DNA of 64,000 nucleotides from Hofstenia miamia (taxonomy: Eukaryota; Xenacoelomorpha; Acoela), in contig SCFE01000002.1 in NCBI GenBank assembly GCA_004352715.1, positions 4,403,642 through 4,467,641 of the forward strand, in the 5' to 3' direction. Made by a program: the position numbers and the translations under genes. Within the stretch, counting starts at the first letter, position 1; the number at the start of each line of letters is the position of its first letter. The notes below the pieces were generated by a model. That model saw nothing but the letters and a program-made list of their open reading frames with translations, ran no database searches and was not told the DNA's origin. Positions 42,896 through 54,100 of this stretch are shown here, one piece after another.

Positions 42896-45387
42896 AGCTG
42901 GAGCTCTTACAACACAATTGGCTTTTTGCATGGAGAACATAGCTTATTTTTGCAAAATAAGTATTTTGTTTAATACTTAAAAATTATTCAGAGTTTTATA
43001 TTAACAGACAGTGAAAGAGCATGGAATCACAAATACAGAGCCTGTCAAAAAACCAGACACAGACCGACTCAACATTATAAAAAACACAATTTCACGACAA
43101 AGCAGTCTAAACAATATTTCTTAGATGAATGACACATTGAGATTAATCCAAAGCCAAATTTGACGACCTGTCTAATAAGAGACGCACCACGTGAACAAGA
43201 TCGAATTGCGAGCAGGCTTTTGTATCCCATTTCGCGATTCATAAAAAGCAGCTAAAATGATAAAATAATACTAAATAATGCCATTAAAGAAGTTAGTTAA
43301 TTTTGCAAGATTTATTTTATTTGTTTGCAGGGACAAAGATTTATTAAATTATCTAATTCATAAATTTGATGGGCCTCACTTTTATGATATTAGATTTAAG
43401 AAGTCAGCAATCAATGAAGCCATTTTCTCGAAATTAATTTACGACAGAAAGAAAGCGGGAAACTCATAGCCTTTCAAAATATTTAATAAAATTAAAGGCA
43501 AAACAAATATTTACTCAAAAATCAATATATCCAGCATTAAAATGGAAAGAACGAAAATGAAACATAATTTGAAAGTTTATTAAATTACAACACTTTTTTG
43601 CTAACGAATTCTACTAAAGGTTAATTAAGAATTCTCGTTTATCACTAGCATAATTTAACTGCTTATCATAAACGAGCACAAATGCTATCAAAATGGAGAA
43701 CTGCTTTCCCTATATAATAAATAATGTAAACAACTGCTATAAACAAGGGCTTACAAATATGGGAGTAATATTAGTAGATTAGTGACTATGCAACAAATAT
43801 ATTGACGACCGCTTCGAAAACAATATGCCTATGTAATTGCGAATTTTAGCATATTTTATATACTGCAGTATTATGCATTACATCTCTTATGATAGAAATT
43901 GGATTAATGAATTTGTTATATGTACATACAAATAATTTACCACGTTTTATAAACTACAACATGTAGAAACTAGTGTTTTGCATTTTAAGATTTAATGCTG
44001 CCCGTGCTCGCCCTGCGCCCGTTTATGTTCCAATGCCGGGTGCCCGCCCTTCATTCTGCCCAGCGGGCTTGGGCATGCCCGCAAAACATTAATAGAAACA
44101 CATATAACATAACTATGAGTCAAAACATTGAACTTAACTAAGCTAGCACTAGGACTGCGTTGCAATTTATGGGATGATTTCAAATATATTCTGGATTGAA
44201 TATAATAGTTAATCAGGTTCCGAGCAGATTGCAAAAAAATTCTTGAAAAAATAAAAAAGGCCGTATTTTTTCAGGAAAATTAACGGTCGCTTCAAAATTG
44301 AATTAATAAATTATGCAATCATAAACAAATTTTCCCAATATCCGATACTTAGCAATGTACTTATTTTACTAGAAATACGTTTTAACTGACAATTAGCTAC
44401 TATTTGCAGAAATAGCGAAATTGGAGAGGTGTAATAAGAAATCAAGGAAGCAATAATTATATTAAGATATTTAGTTTTGAAAACATGCCTGCGGAAAGAG
44501 ATTTATGCGTCACTTAAATAATTCAATAGCATACATTAATATAATGTTTTAAGAAAACAATCCACACGTACGTTTCGAATTCCCCTATACGAAAAGTGCA
44601 ATCAAATACTCAAATCCCAGACAAAAATTGATGGTGACAGTTGGAAGAAATGCATACGCAGATTATTAGCGTTGAATTTATATAATGAAAACATTTATTT
44701 GGGAATAATGAAGTGCGGCAAATGTAAATTAAGATAACATTTCTGATGATAAATCACAGAATAAAAACCGAAACGCGGATGGAATCAATAACAATAGCTA
44801 GTAGAGGGACCAGTCGATATCTTATCAGCATTCGCGACAGGTGAAACAAGACATAATTTCTGATTGTCACCAGATCAGTGAGTGCCTTTGAACGTGAATG
44901 CAGCATGTTTCTGGAGAATTGGAGTCTTGAACAAGGAAGCTGTTGACTCAAATATACTCTTAACTGATTATTATAGTGTTCATGCTGAAAAAAAGGTATC
45001 ACACGATACCAAACAGTTATTCAATCATATACCCACTCTATAAGACTCAATTTTTTAAATTTTAAGATTTCATGCCAAATCTCAATTATTTAGCACCAAA
45101 AAAATAACATTTCGGAATTTTGAATGTGCATATTTTCGGTATTTTTCAAAATTTTTGCAGAGAAGTTTATAAAATTTACAATGGTCGTTTTCTAAGAAGT
45201 TCGCACCTCAAAATTTCGTATTTGATTTCATAGCAAAATATAAAGCAGGGAGAATTTCAAATATGTAGGCTTAGCAAAGCTAATACATAAAACACACACA
45301 TATGTATTTGGCTGAAATAATTCTTTAGACAATTAAGAGTATATTCCACGATTCTCTAATTATGTAAAAGACAATTGCCTCCAGCAC
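42896..45387. other. AT-rich stretch with one GC-rich patch
   Basis: No gene is seen. A patch at 43997-44083 is strikingly GC-rich with repeated GCCCG and a GCCC/GGGC inverted pair. The 80-codon minus-strand frame crossing it (44234-43992) has no protein signature. Confidence 0.5.
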
Positions 45388-47361
45388 GCATTGAATTTTT
45401 CGTGAACTCCGAGGAGAGCTTTTATGAAAGAGCTTCCTTTGTGTGTATTAAAGTGAATCTATGGAATTTGTTAACATTTTGCATAAACAATGAAATGTAC
45501 TTGAATGGTATTGTAGGGTTTTCGTGAGGATATAACATATTCGATTTAAGAAAATAATTGCGGCAAAATGAAAGCATCTCAACAACCAAAATATTGTGTT
45601 TGTTTTGATATCAGACAGGAAAAAATCTTTAATCACACATACATGCACTCGAATTCAGAAACCCCACTCGACTTAAAGCCAAGATCACAAGGTACAGTCA
45701 GAAGAATATCAGCAAGCTGGTCAAGGAGGCTGATGTGTCTTATAGGATAATGCATAGACAGGCAAGAAAAGACCGTGCATTCAAATCATAACAAACTATC
45801 GTCGACATAATCTCTCCACCTCAACCAAATAAAAGCGAATTGACCGAGAGAGAGAAATCCTAAGACCGTTATCAAAATCATTTCATTATCAATAGTTTCT
45901 TCAATTTCATGATGAATCCTTTCCACATAAAGAAGTTTTTCACAAGGGCTTCAAATAAAATTGATTAAATTGTTGGTATTATATAAATAAATAATGTACA
46001 CAATTTACTCAAAATGAATTAATAACTTTTTGCTATTACAAAAGACGTTAGGATACTGTTTATATTTTACAAATGACCAGGTTTACTTTTTACTTGTGAA
46101 AGTAAATACTTTTTGATGTTTGAGGCACATCCTCGTTTGCACTTCAAAATGGGAATCGAACGAAAACATTTTCAACGGCACAAGTAAAACAGGAAGAGTT
46201 AATAAATTATATTAAATAATTGCAGCATTACCTCAGCAACAGGACAGTTATATTTATTAAGGNGTCAGAAGAATATCAACAAGCTGGTCAAGGAGGCTGA
46301 TGTGTCTTATAGGATAATGCATAGACAGGCAAGAAAAGACCGTGCATTCAAATCATAACAAACTATCGTCGACATTATCTCTCCACCTCAACCAAATAAA
46401 AGCGAATTGACCGAGAGAGAGAAATCCTAAGACCGTTATCAAAATCATTTCATTATCAATAGTTTCTTCAATTTCATGATGAATCNGCATTGAATTTTTC
46501 GTGAACTCCGAGGAGAGCTTTTATGAAAGAGCTTCCTTTGTGTGTATTAAAGTGAATCTATGGAATTTGTTAACATTTTGCATAAACAATGAAATGTACT
46601 TGAATGGTATTGTAGGGTTTTCGTGAGGATATAACATATTCGATTTAAGAAAATAATTGCGGCAAAATGAAAGCATCTCAACAACCAAAATATTGTGTTT
46701 GTTTTGATATCAGACAGGAAAAAATCTTTAATCACACATACATGCACTCGAATTCAGAAACCCCACTCGACTTAAGGCCAAGATCACAAGGTACAGTCAG
46801 AAGAATATCAACAAGCTGGTCAAGGAGGCTGATGTGTCTTATAGGATAATGCATAGACAGGCAAGAAAAGACCGTGCATTCAAATCATAACAAACTATCG
46901 TCGACATTATCTCTCCACCTCAACCAAATAAAAGCGAATTGACCGAGAGAGAGAAATCCTAAGACCGTTATCAAAATCATTTCATTATCAATAGTTTCTT
47001 CAATTTCATGATGAATCCTTTCCACATAAAGAAGTTTTTCACAAGGGCTTCAAATAAAATTGATTAAATTGTTGGTATTATATAAATAAATAATGTACAC
47101 AATTTACTCAAAATGAATTAATAACTTTTTGCTATTACAAAAGACGTTAGGATACTGTTTATATTTTACAAATGACCAGGTTTACTTTTTACTTGTGAAA
47201 GTAAATACTTTTTGATGTTTGAGGCACATCCTCGTTTGCACTTCAAAATGGGAATCGAACGAAAACATTTTCAACGGCACAAGTAAAACAGGAAGAGTTA
47301 ATAAATTATATTAAATAATTGCAGCATTACCTCAGCAACAGGACAGTTATATTTATTAAGG
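45388..47361. repeat. 875-bp near-identical duplication with a third partial copy, joined by single Ns
   Basis: Copy 1 (45388-46262) and copy 3 (46487-47361) are both 875 bp and differ at only a few bases (aaagcc/aaggcc, tcagcaag/tcaacaag, cataatc/cattatc). Between them, 46264-46485 repeats an internal 222 bp (equivalent to 45697-45918), bounded by single N at 46263 and 46486. Ns at both joins suggest scaffolding of allelic or misassembled contigs, although a recent tandem duplication is possible. Confidence 0.92.
45672..45790 (+). pseudogene. Possible transposase HTH remnant (also at 46771-46889)
   Basis: The frame reads LKAKITRYSQKNISKLVKEAD then VSYRIMHRQARKDRAFKS-stop. The spacing of Ser-x-x-x-Ile-x-x-Leu-x-Lys-Glu and a downstream Arg-x-x-Lys/Arg-x-Asp-x-x-x-x-Phe/Tyr-Lys resembles the second helix-turn-helix of IS630/Tc1-type transposases. 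About 39 codons remain, with no further domain. The second copy carries the same reading with synonymous change. Assignment is tentative. Confidence 0.35.
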
Positions 47362-49204
47362 TTTAGAAAGTAATGGAGAAATAATTTTATCATTTCCCAC
47401 AATTTGCCACACATAATTTAGTTCCTTCAATTTCAATAAAAACAGACGTTAGAAAAATTGACAGAGAGAGTGCAATAACACAGTGTTAAGCAAACAAAAT
47501 GAAAGATCATTTCTAGGGTTGAAATTTAAATACCAAAGTTTTTGACATTATTCATTAATCAATTGAATGACCATAAATAAAACTACTGAAGTTGGATATG
47601 TGACTGCATAAGTACCCAATTGAGAAATTGTCTAATAATTATTTTTCATAGCATAGTATAAGATTTCTACTTTTATACGAAGGATTGAAATTGGTCACTG
47701 TTGGTGACATAATCGACCTACAATTACTGATGGAAGGCTTTTTTTGCGTAACAACATTGTTAATCAAAAACAACTATTCTAAACCCAAATAAATTAGAAT
47801 GGAAAACAACCAGCTAGCTGATTTGGATAACATTTGTTCCTTCAGGTAGACTTGGAATCTGCATTAGGCCAGGTATGGCCTAATATGGACTGAACACCAA
47901 AAAATTAAGTTTTACTGTCACTATGCATGATGTGGAGCACCATGCATTTCCTTTGTAATTCCTAATTTTGCTTTTCAAATTTAACGACAAATTTTAACTA
48001 GATACCCATTACGTAGGTTGTTGTAATTGCATATTGGTATTTAAAACTCATTTTCCAAAATGGGCTTCAGTATTATTACAGATGGGCTAAGTAATTATTC
48101 ATATGGATATGTGCCGAGCTTGATTTCAAAATTAAGGCTCATTTCCCATTCTGCCATCAGGAAAACTACCTTAATATGAAATAATATGGGTTATATAAGA
48201 ATCTATGTGTTTTTAAATACCTGGGTTTTGCCAGAAATCTTATTTTCCTTTTGGTTTAAATGGACTCAAAAAATTAAAAAAGAAGCCTAACATCGAAATG
48301 AATAGATAAATGTATGCTAGACAAAGTCATACATATTACGAAGAAAACAGGCTCTATGTAGACCCATAAATAATAACCGAGCTGCTTACGCCAACTAAAT
48401 TATATGGCTCGCTATTTGTTTTTGGATAATGTATTATTTTGTTCTTGAAAGTATTAGTAATGGCAAGCACACAATTTAATTTTGCTCAAGTATATACTAA
48501 CTACATGCATATATGGTATGAGATCGTTTGCTGTTGATTAAATTTTTAAACTCAAGTTTGCCCAATTATCTCAATGTCTAATAGTTCAAATTCAAAATTG
48601 AAGTACGACAGGATTGCTACAGAATGCAAAAGAAGCTATTTTTAATATTTCTATAATAAAATTTGGACAGCATGACTCAGATTCCAACTTACTTTGACCT
48701 GACTCTATTGATAGTTCTGCCTTCAAATTTTAATAAGTGTAACAAAAATTGTAAATATGTTGAAGCCATCAAAAATATTTGATTTGAATAAGCATTAATT
48801 TGTTGCACAGTAAATAGATGTTTTTGTTCAATTACCAATTAACTAATACATTTAATAGCTTTCTACTGAAGGAATTCATAGACAAGCCAATCATTTCACA
48901 ATGATTCGCCAGGAAGCTAATATATCGAGTAAAACTACATAAAAATGTCAAAATATATTAAAAATTGTTAATTGCCATTGCAAAAAACAAAGACAGGGGT
49001 AATAACGTTAATGGAGGTAGTGATAAATGATTTAAACATGGAAATGAATACAAGTTTAAGGACAAATCAACGACACAAACATATCAACAAAGGGCTCTGT
49101 AGATTACACATTTTTCAAGCACATAGAGACTTTCAAATTCACTAAGTGTTGATTATATTATACACAGGGTTGTCATCATTTTCAAATAAATTTTATGCCT
49201 GCAA
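47362..49204. other. AT-rich stretch without recognised gene
   Basis: Nothing is supported here except a perfect 8-bp hairpin with a 4-nt loop at 47864-47883 (TTAGGCCA/TGGCCTAA). Confidence 0.5.
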
Positions 49205-49434
49205 GACACATTTTATCCAACTACCCGGGAAATTTCTTGTTTCTTTGAAGCGGTATCGCTTTGCAGTTACAAATTGCATAATGGATTTAACAATTTCTTC
49301 AATCCGAGTGTAGAATACTTCTCTAATTACTCCAATAACACCACATATTGTCCATTGTTAACTATGAGATGAACTCCCTGAACAAATTTGCTAGCAGCTG
49401 GTTGCAGATTTGGTAAAAGTATGCCATCTGTTCC
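49205..49434 (-). pseudogene. Frameshifted coding relic, family not recognised
   Basis: After an acceptor-like ctcacag the minus strand reads GTDGILLPNLQPAASKF, then VQGVHLIVNNGQYVVLL. One frameshift later it continues GVIREVFYTRIEEIVKSI and MQFVTAKRYRFKETRN, then FPGSWIKCV. The amino-acid mix is protein-like, in contrast to the low-complexity surroundings. I do not recognise the family. It could be a decayed exon, a processed pseudogene or transposon-encoded sequence. It contains no Ig features, so it is unlikely to belong to the receptor. Confidence 0.4.
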
Positions 49435-49741
49435 CTGTGAGATGATGCGCAATCAAACAGTAGTTGCAATTACTTATAATACCCATCAGCAAATTGCATA
49501 AAAAATGTCATTCATCATAGATAGTCAAACAAACCTGCTTATCTATACAATGGTTATTAAGCATCTATAAGAACAAAAGTAAAAATTTGAGGCACAGGGT
49601 AAGTATGCTCAAGGACTAGTGTTGAAACATATTGCAATTGCATCTTCTACTTGGCACTAGCTGGCAATGGAGTGAAGACTGTGTGAATTAATTCATTTTG
49701 CTAAGATATGGAATAGATATAAAAATTATGTTTGTGCAAGA

Positions 49742-50035
49742 ATGTCATTGGAGGTGACGTGGTTGCTATTAACAAAATATAGATATAAGGAAGTTAAGCG
49801 CATTAATAGATGCTTTGGGAGCCGGATAGTCAAGGCTGTTATTAAGGTGCCTTTCCTACTCTATCGCATGACAAATACGCAGACATTTCTTAAAATACTT
49901 AGGCTTCCAAAGAATAAAGGGCTAACTGTTCCAGATTTTGCACATCTATTTACAATTTACACTTATTTGATTTTAGTAGGTCAGGCGACGGAACTTGTCA
50001 AAATTGACATTGATGAGGAAGAAACTAGTGAATAA
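49742..50035 (+). pseudogene. Possible LINE-1-like RT C-terminal remnant
   Basis: A 97-codon open frame. Its middle part reads LRLPKNKGLTVPDFAHLFTI, resembling the post-RT block of L1-type LINEs, where intact proteins have L-x-L-P-K-x-x-G-G-L-x-x-P-D/N-F followed by Tyr and Leu residues. The second Gly is lost and no other LINE segment is visible on either side. A small unknown gene cannot be excluded. Confidence 0.35.
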
Positions 50036-50742
50036 CTGTTTAATTTTAGTTGAAGTTTCATAATCCCATATAATCGCATACTAGTAACCTATATTTATAA
50101 TTCCACGCGGGGAATCATATAAATACGAAATCCAATAATTCCATAGGACGTCTGGATTCAATAACAATTTAGAAGCTCGATAGAATGCGTAATTTGCAAT
50201 TTTGTTTTTGAAATCCATTGTTGACAATTTTATACATAAGAGCAGAGCCCAATAAAGCTTTAAAATATTCCTCCAAAAATTGCATTCAATATTTCAAAGA
50301 TGATTCAGAATTTTATCAGTTGGAAAAGTGATTCAACTTATGTATGGAATGACTTCAAATGACAAAATTGTGAAATTTGCAACTTGCAAATAAAAATCAG
50401 GAAAAACGCCATTTGGTAACAAAATCTAAAACAGAATAGATGTTCTTCTAGAATGCACCCAATCAAACTACTTACAGAAATTGTATTTTCGAATTAATTA
50501 TGTAAATACCCATGAAATATATTAATAGCATTAATCCTAAACATTTGTGGTAGCAAAAATAGGAAAATGCATTAACAACATTTGTTAGCAAAAAACTTAA
50601 AAAATGTGAGAAATATATATGATATAGATTGTAAAGGATAATAAAAAAATATGCATGCAGAAATTTCAGATTCGATAAGTATGTAATCAAAGAGGAATTG
50701 AAAAAAAGAGTGATTTTCAATGAGTGTAAGAAAAGTACTTAC
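50036..50742. other. AT-rich sequence downstream of the candidate first exon
   Basis: No gene is seen. If the exon at 50811-50743 is real, this is the start of a long first intron. Confidence 0.45.
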
Positions 50743-50811
50743 GTCGGGGAACATTACTTTCAATAAAACCAGAGTGAATAAGTTGATTGAAGTTGAAGTG
50801 AATTTCATCAT
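50743..50811 (-). CDS. Candidate signal-peptide exon of the IgSF receptor
   Basis: ATG at 50811 begins MMKFTSTSINLF and continues through a hydrophobic TLVLL core to MFPD, followed by a consensus donor GAC|GTAAGT. A short first exon with a signal peptide is usual for IgSF genes, and the orientation and position upstream of a promoter-like block fit. Against it, it ends in phase 0 whereas the next located exon begins in phase 1, so an unseen exon must intervene. A Lys interrupts the hydrophobic core. An upstream out-of-frame ATG (near 50855) overlaps it. Confidence 0.35.
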
Positions 50812-50852
50812 TGGGGTCTACCAGAGCAGCGCTGGTAGAAGTTTTTAGAGTC

Positions 50853-51150
50853 ATTTTATTGAGAGTGGATCAATTAAAGGAAAAAGTTAGGCAGCTAAAA
50901 TGCGAGCGCGAGCGCCGCTGGCCGTCTCCGTCAAGAAATGCGGGAAACAGTGACATGCTGTGAAGCAGAACGGCCATTGGAAGAAGCACATAATGACGCA
51001 GTGCTGTCTCCGACGAGCAAGCACCGGTCGAGCCCAGAGCAATCAATAATTCAGGAGAAAATGCAAATGCCCCTAATGTGATGAGCTGATTGGTTAGAGA
51101 AAAATAAACATCTAACATTAAGTGCGCCATTAGCGGGAAAGTTGGACATT
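50853..51150 (-). promoter_or_regulatory. CpG-enriched promoter-like block
   Basis: About a dozen CpGs fall within 50900-51030, in sharp contrast to the AT-rich flanks. Minus-strand CCAAT boxes lie at 50974-50980 (CCAATGG) and 51086-51093 (CCAATCAG). An octamer ATGCAAAT lies at 51061-51068 and an E2F-like GCGGGAAA at 51133-51140. The arrangement suits a promoter firing leftward into the candidate signal-peptide exon. The 86-codon open frame across it is probably incidental to the base composition. Divergent transcription is possible. Confidence 0.45.
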
Positions 51151-54100
51151 AATGGCGAAATTAGAAATATATACAACACAAGTGAAAGGTCTCTCTCAAT
51201 TAAGCACTCGCAACGATATGAAAAATGCATGACATTGGTCCTAAGTGAGAAGATTTAAAATTAATGTCCTAACAACAAAGAAGATAAAACTTTGAGATGC
51301 ATGAGTTAAGAGAAGCAGCAAATCATTAATACAACTAATAATGAATATCACTACAAAGGACTCCATCATCTTGATAACTTCAGATCAAATGTAGTTTTAG
51401 TCTTCGTATTAAAACCAATTTCGAAATGCTTAAATTGCCATGAAAAAAGAACAAGTAATTAAAAAATAATTGCACTTTTATTCGAGAAATTTAGCAAATT
51501 ACACAGTAAATACATCTCAAATTCAAATAAAGTTTACAATTTCCTGCATACATTTATTAAGAGAATTTTTCAAGTAAATGCTTAAAACATTGAAGTTTAT
51601 TGTCTCTTTATATTTCCTACCCATATATTTAATATTGAACAAACTTGTTTCCTGTGGATATACCATAGATAACTAAATAGAATACTTAGTTGTCTATCGG
51701 ATGTACATATACATTTTCAACATTGCCTATTTTCCTAACTTTGATGTGCATATGCGGAAGGAGATGGACAGAAGTATTTACCTCATTGTCTATATAACAT
51801 CTGTTGTGCCCTTGTACTCGAATCAATGCCTCATTCGCCTAAGATGTAAAGTGGAACTATCTGCTGTTGTTTTTATAGGAAAAATTTGTTGTATAAATAG
51901 GGAGGATTAATAATATTGAAACTTAGGATATGTGTATATAACTCACTAGCTATAGCTATTATGTCAAACATTAAAATATGTAAATAAAGAAATTTAGGAT
52001 TCGGAAGTGCTTCATTCTCATAGAGATGCAGTGTCTATTAGCAAATAAGATGTCACTTATAAAACTCAATTTTCATCGAAAACATGAAAGAAAATCAATA
52101 AACATTACTCTCATATTGAAAATAACAGCAGATTTTATATCAAATTCATACCATGTGTACCGATCAGCTACAATGGTTTATTTGAGATATTAAGTCTTCA
52201 AGACGTTTCGAGGTATTGCTTAAAGTACAATAAATATAAAAAGAACTAGTACTTCGGATTTAGATCGTACACAAATGTAGAAACTTCGCGTAAATTATAA
52301 CCCATTAAAAGTGCCAATTGTGGAAGCATTTCTGACCACCGAGATAAATGTGAGGGTATAAAAAATGTGTAAGTAGTTTAAAGTGTTATTAAAAGAAACG
52401 AAGGCATATGTCGCAAAAAAATTAATAAAAAAGAAAGACGACATGTAGCATGAATCTCAAACTAAAAATTCAGGTATTTTAATTAGATTACAAATAAATT
52501 AACCTTTTTGTAGACATCTACGTTTGTACTACTATTTCAGCAATTAAATCTTATTGGACTTTGAAGCGTCAAACAAAACCTATGACCAAGAGTCCTGCCC
52601 CATATACTCTTTTTGAAGAGTGCGGGTGTAGACATATTTCTTTGAAAATAGCAAGAATTGAATATACCACTCAGTTTAATATAATCCACTAGACATCACC
52701 TCTTATATGAATATTAAAAAAATTTAATTGATGTTAATATTCATAAAAATATTTTCATTCTATTGCTAAATTTGCATCATTAAAAACGAAATAGGTAGGC
52801 ACGCTACTCCATTTGTGATTTAAACGGCCTGTTGTGTTCGAAATCGGACTACAAGTTCAATAAATAGGACCAAGTTTTTGATCACCTACAACCTTCAAAA
52901 TTGAAAATGTTCCTAAAATTAGTCAGTTATGGCGATTGAGTTCAGTTGCTGTTTCCCTTAAACATGCTGCTGTAAATATATGCAAAATATTTTATCAAAG
53001 TGACAGTTGTACATAAATGTAGAATAGGTTACAGCGTAAACTAACAGCTCGCTCAACACTGAATACTTTACGACAGCATCGTTATAAATTTGGAATACAT
53101 ATATTAGCCAAGTTAATTCATGAGATTCCATCTAAATTCACTTAATGTTGTTGATAAGATATATTGCTACGGAGGGTTTTGCGCCCAAATGATGTGGTAC
53201 GACATGTAGTAGGCCTATAAAAATGTTATTTCCTTATTCAATTGCAATTGAGGAAAATTTGAAGCTCAAAGCCAAAAAGCAAAAAAATTTCTTAAAATAC
53301 AATGAAATACTGGATAATTAATGGATTGACCCAGTCTAATACAGCGTTGGTTCTTCATTTTTTATGTAAGGTATTTTCACTTGAAAAATATAGTGAATGG
53401 AAACACGTGTGTTATCGCATGTAAATTAAGCAGCGAAATATTTCAACATTAGACTCATGCTAATTTTTTGATATGCAAAACAGCTTTTACGCCAACACGT
53501 TTCATCGTCAATTTAAATATTTTCCAAATCACTGGTCATCAATGGAAAAATCTTTAATGTTTCTTTTTGCCTAGCTTATAAATAATTAATACGCGAAAGA
53601 AAAGTTTGTGAATTGATTTAATTTTCGAAAGTAAATCGATCCAAATATCAAATGCATCTTTGGTAAACACATAGTTTATAAAAGCAACTAAAACAGCATT
53701 CATTTGAGTGGGAGATTAATGCATCGACCTTAGAGGTTAGAAAATATAAAAGCTTTTTGGCCCTTTGCTATAAAGTTCAAGGTCAAATGCTAAAACAAAT
53801 AATAGCGTAAAAGTTTTTCATGACCTCTATTTAGAATTTTGTTGAAAAAAAGTTTCATGCTTCGCTAAGAATTTTTGAAAGTCATCTATTTGTGCACAAT
53901 GTTTTTTTGATAAGGATTCGTTTCAAACAAACAAAGTGGATTTTGCATGATGGGATTCTACTCAATTTTCGAAATATGAATGCAATGATTTTATCTACAA
54001 TCTAATGCCTCAAATATTAAAAAATCAGCAAATAGGCTAAATTTTAGCATTGGAGATGAAATTTGGAAATCAAAACAAATGAAGGTTCAAATACATGTTT

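Noticed and set aside
43992-44234. 80-codon minus-strand frame ending in a His/Gly/Glu-rich segment
   Set aside because: It is translated from the GCCCG patch and has no recognisable domain.
44754-45002. 82-codon minus-strand frame after an acceptor-like ttttcag
   Set aside because: Checked as a possible missing Ig exon. It has no Ig Cys/Trp pattern and no matching donor phase.
45448-45648. 66-codon minus-strand frame present identically at 46547-46747
   Set aside because: It is identical because the DNA is duplicated. It has no motif and is not evidence of selection.
46147-46162. tRNA B-box-like GTTCGATTCCC on the minus strand (also in the second 875-bp copy)
   Set aside because: No A box, cloverleaf or acceptor stem could be built around it.
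48694-48721. Possible 27-nt minus-strand mini-exon ending in A|GTAAGT (phase 1)
   Set aside because: The donor is good, but the acceptor (ttgaag) is weak and nine residues give no support. It is kept only as something to test with cDNA.
50870-51130. 86-codon minus-strand frame with a hydrophobic start
   Set aside because: It coincides with the CpG-rich promoter-like block. Its codons look driven by base composition and there is no donor site or family signature.
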